Shown one piece after another: positions 32,701 to 43,842 of a DNA stretch of 64,000 nucleotides; position 1 is the first letter of the stretch; the number at the start of each line of letters is the position of its first letter. The stretch is from Holtermannia corniformis. Taxonomy: Eukaryota; Basidiomycota; Tremellomycetes; Holtermanniales. Under the pieces are notes generated by a model. That model saw only the letters and a list, made by a program, of their open reading frames with translations. It searched no databases and was not told the DNA's origin. A program made the translations under genes and the position numbers. Where the stretch lies: NCBI GenBank assembly GCA_001599935.1, contig BCIJ01000003.1, positions 491,484 to 555,483 of the forward strand, read 5' to 3'.

Positions 32701-34329
32701 CAAAGTTGGTCTCGTTCTCGGTGAACAGCAGATCGGGGACGACACTCGGGCCGTCGACCATTACAACCCCACCCTTGGCCGGTGCGGCGGGAGCCGGTGA
32801 TGGCGTGCAGTAGAGGTGGGTCTTGCCGAGCGTCTCGTGGTTGACCTCGATGGTGCCATCGACCGACTGGTGCATCTCGGGCATGTTGGGCGGCAGTTCC
32901 TTGCCCCACGACCAAGTGTTGCGGAAGAAGAGCTGAGGGAGGATGTGGAGATCGGCTGGGTCGGGACCGCGGTTGTAAGCAGTGATGCGGATCGACAGGC
33001 CGTCGGCGTGCTCCTCGTCCTTGGCGTACTGCGAGTCGTCAGCATGCAGTACCCAGCAGGGCACGAGACCTACCTCGACAAAGACATCCCAGTAGCGGTC
33101 CTCGTCAAACACGTCCGTGTCCATGAGCTCAAACTCGTTGACCTCGCGGCTGCGGTTGGCGCTCTCCTGACGGAGCTGTTCGTACGGGAAGGGCGACTGC
33201 GGGTACTTGTACAGGTACTTCATGTACGAGTGGGTCGGGGTCGAGTCGAGGTAGTAGTAGAGCTCCTTCACATCCTCACCGTGGTTGCCTGCCTAGTCAG
33301 CACCGGTTGTAGAAAGTCGACAATACACACCCTGCGAGCTGGTCAAGCCAAAGAGGCGCTCCTTCAAAAAGTCGTCTTTGCCGTTCCACAGAGCCAAGGA
33401 GAAACAGAGTCGCTGGTGGTTGTCCCTGGCGACACGTCAGTTCATGTGACCAGGAAGACTGCTGACGCACGAGATACCAGCGATACCGTCCTCACCCCAG
33501 CGATACGCTCGGCTACGGGCATCGTCAAACGTAAACGAGTTCCACGCATCGCCAGTAGCCGAGTAATCCTCGCGCACGGTGCCCTGCCCACGTCAATCTA
33601 GATCCGCGCAGCTGACGCGGTGACGCACCCATTGGCGTTCACTGAGATAAGGTCCCCAACGCTTCCAGTGCGCCTCGTACCTGTCCGACTGGTCGAGCCT
33701 AGACAGATCGGCGGGTGAGCTGTAGAGTTGAGCTAGTGGACAGCACACACCTGTACTCCTCCACACTCGCGTAGCGTGGTCCAAGGGAGGCCTGGAGGCG
33801 TTCACGCAACGGCTGTGTGCTGTGAGCATGTGCCGGCATGAGACAGGGATCTCAACGGACCTTGTACTCTTGGCCCAGTGTCCCGGGCGTGTCCGTGTCC
33901 GAGCCAGTGTTTTGTGCGTGCACTGAGATGTTAGCCAGGATCATGCTACCGTAGTCTATGCACAGTTTTCAGGAGGAGCTTGCGGTTGTTCAGTGAGCGA
34001 AGGACGTTTCGGCAAGCTGCCCGACGTCAGCTCTTGGGTCGCCATCGCACTTTGTCTCTACCGACTTCTCCTTCTCTCTCGGCTCGGCCTTGCTGTTGGC
34101 TGGCGGCGGGATGTTGATCTTGAGCGCCTCGCTGTTGGCCTCCTTGTCCTTTGCCAAGCCCGTCAAGCCGGCATTGGGAGTTGGCGAGCTCGCGAGCGTC
34201 GCCGTCGGCGGTTCCTCCACTTTGGTACAAGTCAGCCTAGTCTCTGACGCCTCTTGTTGACTGACACGACGGTGCTGGCTGGCTCTGAGCGCCAAACAGC
34301 TTGCTCTGGATCTTCTTGGCCGCGCTCAT
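29759..34329 (-). CDS. GH63-type glycosidase (six-hairpin family)
   Basis: About 18 exons encode a large alpha-glycosidase-like protein. Conserved pieces in order: [149 protein letters not shown] and [20 protein letters not shown]. The WDTAFH and NWRGPIW blocks are the catalytic-domain hallmarks of GH63 and the related YgjK-like glycosidases; substrate is not predictable. No signal peptide is visible, so it is probably cytosolic, unlike ER glucosidase I. The C-terminus ends EPDEL. The N-terminal exons ([16 protein letters not shown] from 34329) are Pro/Ala rich; a shorter start ([11 protein letters not shown]) is possible. Confidence 0.82.
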
Positions 34330-34399
34330 CTGCCGTCGGTGATCAAGGGTGAAAGCAAAGCACTGGGGCGATTCGCACAGTGACAGCGGATCGCGGTCC

Positions 34400-34445
34400 G
34401 ATTAGGATTCTCATTAGGATTCCTATTACACTACGAATCCTAATC
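34400..34445. repeat. Perfect 11-bp inverted repeat with internal direct copy
   Basis: GATTAGGATTC at 34400-34410 is the exact reverse complement of GAATCCTAATC at 34435-34445. A third copy, ATTAGGATTC, lies between them at 34413-34422. The arms enclose a 24-nt loop. It sits in the 169-bp gap between the GH47 stop and the GH63 start, both genes being on the minus strand. It could be a 3'-UTR hairpin of GH47 or a protein-binding site upstream of GH63. Confidence 0.65.
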
Positions 34446-34498
34446 GAGTTACGGCAGCCGAGCGTCATCGCCCGCACTATACTACGGCCCCGTGGCGG

Positions 34499-37042
34499 CT
34501 ACGACGACGCAAACGAGGACCGGTACGTGGGCTTGAACACGGGCAAGATGTGCGCTTCCGTGTTGAAGACGTGCTCTGTAGACGGTCAGCGCGCGATGTA
34601 GAGGCTGAGCAGCGAGGACTCACGATCGAGCGGGATGTGGTCAGAGTCGTCAAACAGCAGATACAGATACTCTGCACACGTCAGGTCGTCTCCGCTCGTC
34701 CCTACGGGGCCACTCACTCAGCGTCTCGCTAAGCCAAAAAGTCTCCATCCGATCCTCCTGCTGAGCAGGTACGACCTGGACATCGCGGATGCTAGCGTAG
34801 CCGCCGGTCGCGACACGGCAGTGCTTGTTGAATGCCTCAAAGATCTCCCACCCTTGGCGCCGATACTTTTCATCGCCCGTCGTGCGGTACGCCAGGAACA
34901 GTGACTCGACAGTCTCAGGGCTAGCGAAAGTCAGTGTTGATCGGGTCACAGAGCCGCTGACGCACCGGAGGATATTGCGACCATCAATCAAAGACGACAC
35001 GCCGCTGCGTGCATCAGCTGGGTGCCGCTTGGATCACATTACAACACTGACCCGGAACCCTTGATGTACCAATCTTCCGTCTCGGCCTCTGGCTGCTCGG
35101 GCAGGTAGAACATGACAATCTCAGGACCGAGACCGCTGCTCGCGTCAATCCTCGCGCGTCGTTGCCCGGGCCGCCACTCACGTCTTTGTCTGATACGTCT
35201 TGACACACGTCTCAATGATCCCACGACCGACCACAAAGTCTTCGCGCTCCCTCGCGTCCAGCTGATCCCAGTTGACAAAGCCGTGCCCTTCCGTGATGCC
35301 AAGGAGGAACGAACCGCCGAGGAAGCACACGAGGTGGTCTTGCTTTGGGATGATTTGCCAATTGCTGTCACCAGCCTGCTTCAGCACTATACGTTTCAAC
35401 AATGTCGTTACTCACGCCTCTCCAGTCTGCGAACGAACAGGCGAGAGCTCGTGCGTATAGATCAAGCCGTGAGCTTTGGTCTGCGACACGAGCAGTTTGC
35501 GGATACCGCCCATGGCGATGTCGTACATCTGTAGCGTCAGCATGGAGGTTGGACACGCCCGCGGCACTCACCTCGCGGTAGACAGGCTCTTCGCGGTTCT
35601 ACGTCATTACATCAGCGGTCGGCTACTTGTCACATAAGGCGCACCGTCTGCAGCCACTGCTTCAGCAGATACTCGTAATAGCTGTCACCGCGCGACCCGA
35701 GTCGAATCTCCGAAGCGACAAAAGCACCAGTGTCGGGTCTGTCGATGTCAGTCCCGTACTTCGTCCCGCCCTCGCAACAGCTCACGAGATGAAGATGGGC
35801 GCGATCCCGTACTTTGCCGACTGTTTCTTGATGATCTCCGTGACCTAGACCATGTCAATCACAAGAACGTCGCCTCATGGCGGGCAGACCTTCTCGGCCG
35901 CTTGCCAATAACTATAATCGGCCGTCAAATGACTCAGGTACTTCAACTCGAGCTGCAAGCTGCCAGCCTCGGCGAGCGACGCAACACGGTTGTTGTCACG
36001 ATCGGGAATGCCCGTTTTGGTCGCCAAGTTGATCATGGACCATGGGATCCCCGTGGGCGATGCAAAGGCGCCCATCAAGCGATCGCCGAGATCCGTGGCT
36101 AGGGAGAGGTAGAGCTCGGTGTCGGCCTGGATCTCGGGGTTGCTGTGCGTCGAAGCGAGGTTGTGCGCTGCGAGCAGACCGCCGAGTAGTCTGATCGTAG
36201 TCTGTCATATCGTTCAGTGCACGCTACGCCTGTATAGCCGTCACCATTCACCTCGAAAGTGTTGAACTCGGCATCCCGATCAAAGGACAGCTCGTCACGG
36301 ACCCAGTCGCGAGCCCGAAGGTACTCGTCCTCGAGTCCCAAGACCAGCAGGGAGTCGAGCGAGTCGACGATAGTGTACCCGACACCACCGGCTTTTGTGA
36401 GATTGGACCCGCCTTGCGATAGGGGGTGAAACTGACAGATGTCAGCTGCTTCAGCGTACACAAGACAGACAACGTACCTCGTCGGCACCCCAAGCGTGCT
36501 TTTCTGCATGCATGTCAGCTATCATGGATGAGTTTGACGGCATATTGACCATAAGCAGACCACGACCACTAGTGTTCATTAGTGACGTTGCTAGGTTACC
36601 AAAGGACCTTTGCGCACCTCGAATGCCTCTTTGATTGCCTCGCGCTTCTCGACGTCCGCTGAAAGCCTCGCACCCTCTACCGCTGGCTTGTATGGCTCCA
36701 CAGGCTCCGAGTAGCGCGGCTTTGGAATCGGCACCGCCACGGGCTGAGGGAACAGCGATTGCGAAACCTGCCCAGTCAGCACCGCAAGCGTCTCTTGAGA
36801 TTTGCACTGACCTTACTTCCGAGCTTGTTGCCATAGTACAACATGACCGCCCCCGAGAGACCCACGACTGCATACTTGATCAACGTCTGAGCGCTCAACC
36901 CAGTCTCCTTTGGTTGCTAACGATGGTGAGTACGACCTTGGATACTGGCAATCCGCGAGCACACCTTGGTAGCAGCATTGGCAGTGACAGGCTTGGCATT
37001 CTTGCCCTTCCCTTTGCCTGCGCGGTTGCGGAGCTCGGACAT
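34499..37042 (-). CDS. MNS1: ER class I alpha-1,2-mannosidase (GH47)
   Basis: The ATG at 37042 gives a short basic cytosolic N-terminus (MSELRNRAGKGKGKNAKP), then one membrane anchor (LIKYAVVGLSGAVMLYYGN), as in type II ER mannosidases. Catalytic-domain pieces follow: EKREAIKEAFEHAWGADE, AGGVGYTIVDSLDSLLVLGL, EYLRARDWVRDELSFDRDAE, FNTFE, then HLTCFLGG-type and LRPETVESLFLAYRTTGDEK, RMETFWLSETLKYLYLLFD and the final HVFNTEAHILPVFKP. FNTEAHP-like endings and RPETxES are GH47 signatures carrying catalytic acid and calcium ligands. The enzyme trims a mannose from Man9GlcNAc2 in N-glycan processing and ER quality control. There are more than ten short introns. It sits upstream of the GH63-type gene on the same strand. 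Confidence 0.92.
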
Positions 37043-37748
37043 CAAGTGGTTGCTAGGGCTGCGCTCGTGCGCTGTCCACAAAGTCAAAGCGCGACACTAT
37101 TCTCCCCGCGAACAAGTGCTAGAGCAGTGCTAGACCATGCGGTTTGCCAAGCTCTTGCAAGGGGCTCGAATCTCTGCGGGGAAACGAGAATGCGAAAGCA
37201 ATACGGTTAGGCAAGCTGCTCAGCTGCGAGCTTTACTAAAGTACGGGGCTACCTTTGGGACTGCGCGTCATCAATTGGTGTGCTTTGGTTGCATCGCATA
37301 CTCGTCACCGTCAGCCAGCTGACGCGCAACCTGCGCTTCCGTTGGTGAGCCGTCAACATGCAAGCGCTTGCTACCTTGCCCGAGGCCCAAGCCCGTCCCC
37401 AACGTCTGTGTCTGACCTCGGTGGTCAAACCATGGAAAGGTTGGCGTAATCGAAACCTCCGTCTACATCGGGGAGCCAGCATGAAACAGCTCCGGATCCG
37501 ACCTCAGCCCGATCAGGTCGGGCGGTACACGTGGGAAAAGCTACAAGCCGGCATCCCGGCGTTAGCTGACCAAGATGCCGCAGCGGATCATGAGGTCGCT
37601 TACCAAGAGCGGCAGTTGAGAGCCGGTGCCGAAGCCCGGCAAGCGTGGCGTGTGGCAAAGTTTGTCATCGTGACTTTGGCTATGTAAAGACGAGCGCCGT
37701 CATCATCGTCCCTTTCCATCTCCAAAATCACTCGCATCGACCTTCAAC
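37043..37748. promoter_or_regulatory. Divergent spacer between GH47 and MFS genes
   Basis: At 706 bp this is among the longest spacers in the window. It separates the GH47 start (minus) from the first MFS start (plus). Two plus-strand frames inside it might be coding (37137-37240, MRFAKLLQGARISAGKRECE; and 37358-37687, listed separately), but they could not be joined in frame. No clear promoter element was seen. Confidence 0.35.
37358..37687 (+). CDS. Possible small protein, perhaps mitochondrial
   Basis: An intact 109-codon frame begins MQALATLPEAQARPQRL, with few acidic residues at the start and several arginines, and continues SVVKPWKGWRNRN, GRYTWEKLQAGIPALADQ and RQAWRVAKFVIVTLAM. Composition resembles a matrix-targeted peptide followed by a charged body. 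It ends only 61 bp before the MFS start, so if real, its 3' UTR overlaps that promoter. Not recognised; could be chance. Confidence 0.3.
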   Translation: MQALATLPEAQARPQRLCLTSVVKPWKGWRNRNLRLHRGASMKQLRIRPQPDQVGRYTWEKLQAGIPALADQDAAADHEVAYQERQLRAGAEARQAWRVAKFVIVTLAM

Positions 37749-39612
37749 ATGGCTGACCACGGCGCATCGACGCGCTCGTCACTCACTCTTGCGGATCGCG
37801 AGGAAGCCATCCGTGAGCGCGACGAGGAGACGGTGTCGCCGCCCAAGGCAGTCGACGAGCAAGCAGAGAGCAAGAGCAATGAAGTCGAAGTCAAGTGGAA
37901 CGGGCCAGACGACCCAGAAGACCCTCACAACTGGCCCGTCGCCAAGCGCTGCTGGATCACTGGTCTTTGTGCGATCATCACCATCAAGGTTACATTCGCG
38001 TCGTCCATCGCCAGCACGACCACCCAGGCAATGACGGCAGAGTTTGGCATGAGCTCAGAGGTCACCGAGCTCCTCACCTCGCTATTTTTGGTTGGATTCA
38101 TCTTTGGTCGTGAGTCGTCGCATTCGTATGTGTTAGCTCGTTGACAGTCTGGCAGCTCTCATCTGGGCGCCAGCTTGCGAAATCATCGGCCGCAAGCCCA
38201 TTTTCCTCACCGCCCTCACCGGCTTTGTCCTTGTGCAGCTCATGGGCGCGCTGGGCAAGAATGCCGAGACCATCCTCATCGGTCGCTTCCTGCAAGGCTT
38301 GTTTGGCGCTGCGCCGCTTACTACCGCCGGCGGTGTCATTGCCGACTTGTGGGGACCGGTGGGCCGCGGTCCAGCCATGAGTGTCTTTTCGTAAGTGACT
38401 CCAGACCTCCATTCTTGCTGACGTGGAATAGGGCGAGTGTATTCCTCGGGCCGTGCTTGAGTCCTCTCATTGGCGGTTATGTGACACTCAGTTATCTTGG
38501 CTGGCGCTGGGTGTACTGGCTCACCATGATCTACGCTGTGAGTTTTGTAAATAGCGCCACGCCTTCGCTAACCACGCACAGGCCTTTACTCTCGTCCTTT
38601 CCGTCTTCTTCTTGCCTGAAACATTTGCCAACATCCTGTTGACGAAGAAAGCTCGCAAGATGCGCAAGGAGCAAGCCGAGGGTGACAAGACTGTCTACTT
38701 CGCTGCTCAAGAGCGTCAAGACTTTTCGCCCAAAACGCTTGTGACTACCCACCTGTTCCGTCCCTTCATCATGCTCGCCAAGGAACCAATCCTCATGCTC
38801 GTCACACTCTACATGTCGGTGGTCTATGGTCTTCTCTACAGTACATTCTCCGTTTTCCCGACAGTCTGGGGCCAACTCCGAGGATTCAACCTTGGCAAGT
38901 CGGGCTTGATCTTCTTGGGTGTCGGCATCGGAACGAGTGAGTGGCTTGAGCGCTCCTGCAGATATACTAATGCACCACAGCTATCGGCGCCGTCATTAAC
39001 ATTCTTGTGCAAAAGCACTATCGCACCCTGGTACCCCAGTGGAAGGGCTTCCCGCCACCGGAGGAGCGCCTGCTCGGCTCCATGGTCGCTGGACCATTCC
39101 TTGTGATCGGCATCTTCTTCCTCGGTTGGACAGGTGCTTACCCGTCTATTCCGTGGTAGTGAGTAATCTACGCCGGTAGGTATCTTGCTGACCTGCGGCA
39201 GTGTGCCCGCCATCTCGACCATCATCCTCGGCATCTCGTTCTCCCTCATCTTCATCTCCTTCTTGAGTTATGTCGTCGAAGTCTACCTCATGTTTGCCGC
39301 CTCGGGTCTCGCCGCCAACACCATTCTGCGATCCGCCGTCGGGGCCGCATTCCCGCTCTTCATCCGGATCGCCGTGAAGAACATTGGCGTCCAATGGGTG
39401 TGCACCATCTTTGGCTGCATTGCGCTCCTGCTTGCGCCGATCCCACTGTTCTTCTACAAGTACGGCGCCCGGCTTCGTGGCAGCAGCGATTTTGCGCCGT
39501 GCATTGTAAGTCTATTGCGCATTCGCCGGATCGCGCTGACATCTCATCTCAGGACCTCAAGATCAAAAAGATGCTCGAAGCTGAAGCTGCCAAGGGCGAA
39601 AACTCTGCTTGA
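37749..39612 (+). CDS. MFS transporter, DHA1 (polyamine/multidrug) type
   Basis: Seven or so exons encode a 12-helix major facilitator. The N-terminal cytosolic region ends in WNGPDDPEDPHNWPVAKRCW, the D-DPENP-NW signature of fungal DHA1 drug/polyamine transporters. Motif A-like PACEIIGRKPIFLTAL follows helix 2. Helix 4-5 reads GRFLQGLFGAAPLTTAGGVI and ADLWGPVGRGPAMSVF, then LGPCLSPLIGGYV and GWRWVYWLTMIYA. The central loop FLPETFANILLTKKARKMRK separates the halves. The C-terminus ends LEAEAAKGENSA. The substrate cannot be read from sequence. Confidence 0.9.
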
Positions 39613-39947
39613 GCCATGCGTCATGGGGCGATTGGCTGAGATGACGAACGGTGGGATGAGCCAGGTTCTGGCCAAGGCCGATATAACACACAGTGAATAG
39701 ATGATGTCCATGTATCAATAGTCCATGAGATGCCTGGCTGCTCAATGCGGCACGCCAGCTAACCGCGATAACGAGGGAGCCAGGTCGATCGGGCGCAAGC
39801 TCTGAGATCGCTTGCCTGCCGCGACGCTGCCGACGTTTCTCTCGTAAGCGGCAAGCCCGGCGCATACGGATGATTTTCCGCATCGGTGGCCCTGACTGAG
39901 TCGTTGAACTGGCTCAAGGCGCGTGTGAGCTTGCCGTTGCGACATCC
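39613..39947. other. Spacer between tandem MFS genes
   Basis: A 335-bp gap that must contain the 3' end of the first transporter and the promoter of the second. No ORF, repeat or clear regulatory element was seen. Confidence 0.5.
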
Positions 39948-42161
39948 ATGCCTCCATCATCTTCACGGCCTGCATCGGCCAGACGTAGCTCGTCCATGGC
40001 TTCGGACACGGCGGTCAACACGCCGTTCGAAACGCCACCCAAAGAGTGCGATCAGGCCGTTGCTGAGGCTCTGCGGCGCAAGCTGGCCGATGCTCAGATG
40101 GAGGAGGACCGTCGGTTACAAAAAGAGCTTGTGACGAGTGAAGATGGCAAGCAGTATGTGCTAATCGGCTGGGACGAGGGAGATCCCGAGGTGAGCGACT
40201 CGCCACCGCGCTTGATACGTGTTCACGCTTGCAGAACCCGTTCAATTGGTGTGTCGTCTTGCCGTCTTGTCGCACAACTTGCGCTGAAGTCTGTAGGCGC
40301 CCTCTACGGAAATATACCATATCCATTGTATCTGTTTTCATCACTACCCTGACAGGTAAGCACCTGCGTGGCATTCAGCCTCGCGATGCTGACTGCCTGA
40401 AGCCATGAATGCAACGTGCGTACGTCGAGAGATCATGACCCCTCACTCACGCTGTCAAGCTCCCTCGGCGTCATCTCACCTTTCGGAGCAGAACACTTTG
40501 GCGTGTCCCGAGAGGAGTTTGTGCTCACCACTACGATCTTTGTGCTTGCCATCTCGTTTACCCCTTTGGTCCTTGCTCCACTCTCGGAAGTTGTGAGTCT
40601 ACACGGGCGTATCCAACCTCGCGCTGACCGAGCAGTACGGACGGAATCCAATCTACCAGGTTACCTCGATTCTGTCAGTTCCCCCGGCCGAGCGCTCTCG
40701 GTGCTCATGTCTCGCAGGAGCGTACTGTTGTTCATCCCACAAGCTCTCACGAGTGATTTCTCGGGTCTGCTGGCTGCACGGTGGTTTGTGCGTTTACCGT
40801 TTGCGTCTGGGTATGTGCTGAACGACGCAGCAAGGAATGGCCGCAAGTGTCGGCAACTCGATGGTCGGTGGTACCATCGCCGACCTGTTCTCGGTGAGAG
40901 CGTGTGTGTAGCGATCGGCCGAGCTGACAGAGCAGGCAAATGACCGAGGCGTTCCGATGAGTGTGTTCAGCATCATGGTGTTCCTGGGCCAAGTCAGTCG
41001 GCGCTCACTTGATCGTACAGTGCTGACCGCCCAGTCACTCGGCCCCGTCAGCCTCGGTTGGGTCGGCATGCGCTTTGGTATCCACTGGATCTACGGTGTC
41101 AGTGCGACGCATCTTCAGCACGTCATACTGATCCCGACCAGTCTCAAGCACTTGCCGGCGTCGTCAGCTGTATCCTCAACGCCATTGTCCTTCGAGAAAC
41201 GCGAGGGGACGTGCTACTCTCACGACGGGCTGAAAAACTGACCGAGGAGACTGGGATCCTGCACCAAAGCGCCGGAGATCTAGAACGCGGCAGCCTGTAC
41301 ACCTTGCTCACCGTCTCGGTCGTTCGACCGATGCGTACGTCGCACTCGACCCAACCGCTCTGCGCTAACCAGCGCAGAATACCTCTTGACGGAACCCATC
41401 GTGATCGCGCTCTCCGTCTGGGTCGGGTTCGCCTGGGGGATCATCTTCCTCTCTGGGGTGTCGACGCTACTCGTCTTCCAGCAGTACGGGTTCAACATTG
41501 GCCAAAGTGGTTCCTTCCTCATGTGCGTAGACCTCGCGACCTGACCAGCCGCTGATCCCCGCCAGCGTCATCTTGATCGGCGGCATCGCCGGCTTCCTGA
41601 GTAATCTCCACCAAGAACACCTGTACCAGAAAGCGTCCGCCAAAGCACACGGCAAAGCGCCGCCCGAAGCTCGACTCCACTGGGCCGTCGTCGGCGGCTT
41701 GATGTTCCCACTCGCAATGTTCTGGTACGCTTGGGTCGGCCAACCTGATATCCACTGGATCGTGCCGGCCGCCGCGCTCTGCTTTGCCAACTGGGGGATA
41801 TTCAGCATCTACACGGGCGTCTTGTGAGTGATCGTAGCCAACGTACGTTTGGATGCTGAGGCCGGAACAGCTCGTACATTGCCGATGCGTACGAGACGTA
41901 TTCGTCTTCAGCGCAGGCAGCGCAGAGTCTTGTCCGGAATCTGACCGGCGCGACGTTTCCACTGTTCGGAACGTACATGGTCAGCCGCTTGGCTGCGCTG
42001 CGCTCAGCTGATCGCCGCAGTACAAGAACATGGGCTACCCGCAAGCGTCGACGCTCGTCGCCTCACTCGCACTGATCCTGTCCATCGCGCCAATCAGTCT
42101 AATGCGGTACGGCGCGACGTTGCGCGCGAAAAGCAAAGTAGCAAGTCAGTTGTCGAAATAG
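39948..42161 (+). CDS. Second MFS transporter, DHA1 type, intron-rich
   Basis: The start at 39948 (MPPSSSRPASARRSSSMASD) leads to GWDEGDPENPFNWRPLRKYT, again the DPENP-NW signature. Helix 1 (ISIVSVFITTLTAMNATSLG) is assembled across a 13-nt exon (40403-40415). Later pieces are FGVSREEFVLTTTIFVLAI, LAPLSEVYGRNPIYQ, LLFIPQALTSDFSGLLAARW, GNSMVGGTIADLFS, GVPMSVFSIMVFLGQSLGP, FGIHWIYG, IVLRETRGDVLLSRRAEKL and FQQYGFNIGQSGSF. It ends KSKVASQLSK at 42161. It shares family and orientation with the preceding gene but differs in intron positions and sequence, so it is a diverged paralogue or separate family member. It is tail-to-tail with the ArfGAP gene (51 bp). Confidence 0.88.
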
Positions 42162-42212
42162 AGGCCATGCATCGTCTATATTATGTACACTACAACGCTG
42201 CCGGACGCGAGC

Positions 42213-43676
42213 TCACTGCCAGATGTTGGCGAATGGATCCTGCTTGGCTTGGGGCTGTGCTACGGGCGGAGACGCGGCAGGGGCAGGTGAAGCCCAGACG
42301 TCTTGGGTGTTGTACAGAGCGTTGGCGGCTGGCTTTGAAGGTGCAGCGGCAGAGTTGACCGGCTGAGACGGTAAGCACTGTACACGCTTCCTCCAAAACA
42401 CGGGACCGACCTGTCCCCAGACGGCCGCTCCGGGATCCATATTCAAACCGCCAAAGGCCGCAATCGGCGCCTGGTGTTGCTGCTGCTGTACCGGAGGCGC
42501 ACTCGACGTCCCACCTCCCCCCCAGGTCGCATACGGGCTCGGAGCGGCCAAGGGCGCCGTCGCGGCCGGAGCGGCAAACAGCGACATGATATCCTGCTTT
42601 GCCGTCTTTGGCGGCGCGCTCGTCGGGGTCGGTGTGCGGAAATCGAGATCAAACAGACCGGCTCCTGGAGCGGGAGCGGCGGGTTTGGCCGTCGACGTGG
42701 CGGCCGTGGTCAATGGTGCTGCGAGAGGTGGATCGTCGGATGCAAAGAGGTCGACTGTGGGTGCTGGTGCGGTTGGTTTGGCTGGTGCGGTGGGTTTGGG
42801 TTTGGCAGGAGCCGTGCCGAGGAGCGGGTGAGACCTAGCAGTCTGCGCTGTGGCAGGCGCAGGACCGGGCGCCGTCGTCGTTGGAGTCCGTTCAGGCGCC
42901 TACAGCGGTCCATTAGCCGTTACGTCCCCTCCCAAGACCACATACCGGTCCAGCCTCCAACGTCCTCGGATCCTTCGGCACGGGCCCATCCACCGCCCAC
43001 CGCCTCGTCTCATACTTGCTCCGAATAAACGATTCAATCTTGCTACATGCCAGTCAGCTCGCGTTCAGCTAGCTGTGCGGGCGCGACGCACTGGTCGGGA
43101 GGGACATGCCCCGCCTTGAGGTGTTTCTCCCAATACAAGTTGACGTAGTGATTCCCCCATTTCTGAATGTTCTGCCGCGCGAGCGTTAGCAGCGCAAGGG
43201 GTGGGGTGGGGTGCAACGCACGTCCATCTGCTCGACCGTCCAGATATCAAGATCGATACTCTTCACTGTGCACGCGCATAGCGTCAGCTCATGCCCTGCG
43301 ACCGTGCTCGTGCGCTCACAGACCTTTACTGATATGCGTGCCCATGGATCGATGGATGCCCGAACACCTGATACACAGAAAGCAGCCTCTGTCGAACTCA
43401 GCTCTGCCCGAGCTCTGCCTGTAGCTGCGCACTCACAGGTTCCACGAAGCCCAGCGTGCATCTACCATCTGAGCTCGATTCCCGACGAAGCGACAGAGAG
43501 GGACCTACCGTTCCGCTTACAATCTGCACAGTTTTTATTCTCTGGCTGCTTGACTAGATCTCTTAGGATCCGGGCATGGCGGTCCGTCGTGGCCTTGTCT
43601 GTGCGGCGTTAGCTGCGCGCCGTGATGGCAACTCTGGGATGGCACGAGAGACAAGTCACTGACCTTGTCTTGACAT
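42213..43676 (-). CDS. AGE2: ArfGAP, Age2/SMAP-like
   Basis: A 13-nt first exon (MSRQ) starts at 43676. The ArfGAP zinc finger is assembled over introns: NKNCADCKRN, DARWASWNLGCFLCIRCSG, IHRSMGTHISKVKSIDLDIW and TVEQM, giving C-x2-C-x16-C-x2-C and the catalytic arginine in SGIHR. Next come NMGKWGNHYVNLYWEKHLK-type and KIESFIRSKYETRRW segments. The rest is Ala/Pro/Thr-rich, with LFDLDF and DPFANIWQ at the end, short motifs resembling clathrin/AP-binding and NPF-like tails. The protein stimulates GTP hydrolysis on Arf1 and probably acts in post-Golgi and endosomal traffic. Confidence 0.88.
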
Positions 43677-43842
43677 GATGTACGTCGCAGGCAGGCAACA
43701 AGCAGCAACATGCAGACTGCAGCTTGTCGCGCTCTACCGGTGCACACAAACAAGCACTCGGATCCATCACCAAACGACAAACGACCCAAAACCGTCTATG
43801 AAACCCTAGTGTATTCCGTTCGCTTGCTCGCGCACGCCGCCG

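Noticed and set aside
32816..33601. 261-codon plus-strand ORF
   Set aside because: Antisense of several GH63-type exons and introns; the minus strand carries the conserved family motifs.
37137..37322. Plus-strand ORF beginning MRFAKLLQG
   Set aside because: Considered as a first exon for the 37358 ORF, but no donor/acceptor pair keeps frame; left unannotated.
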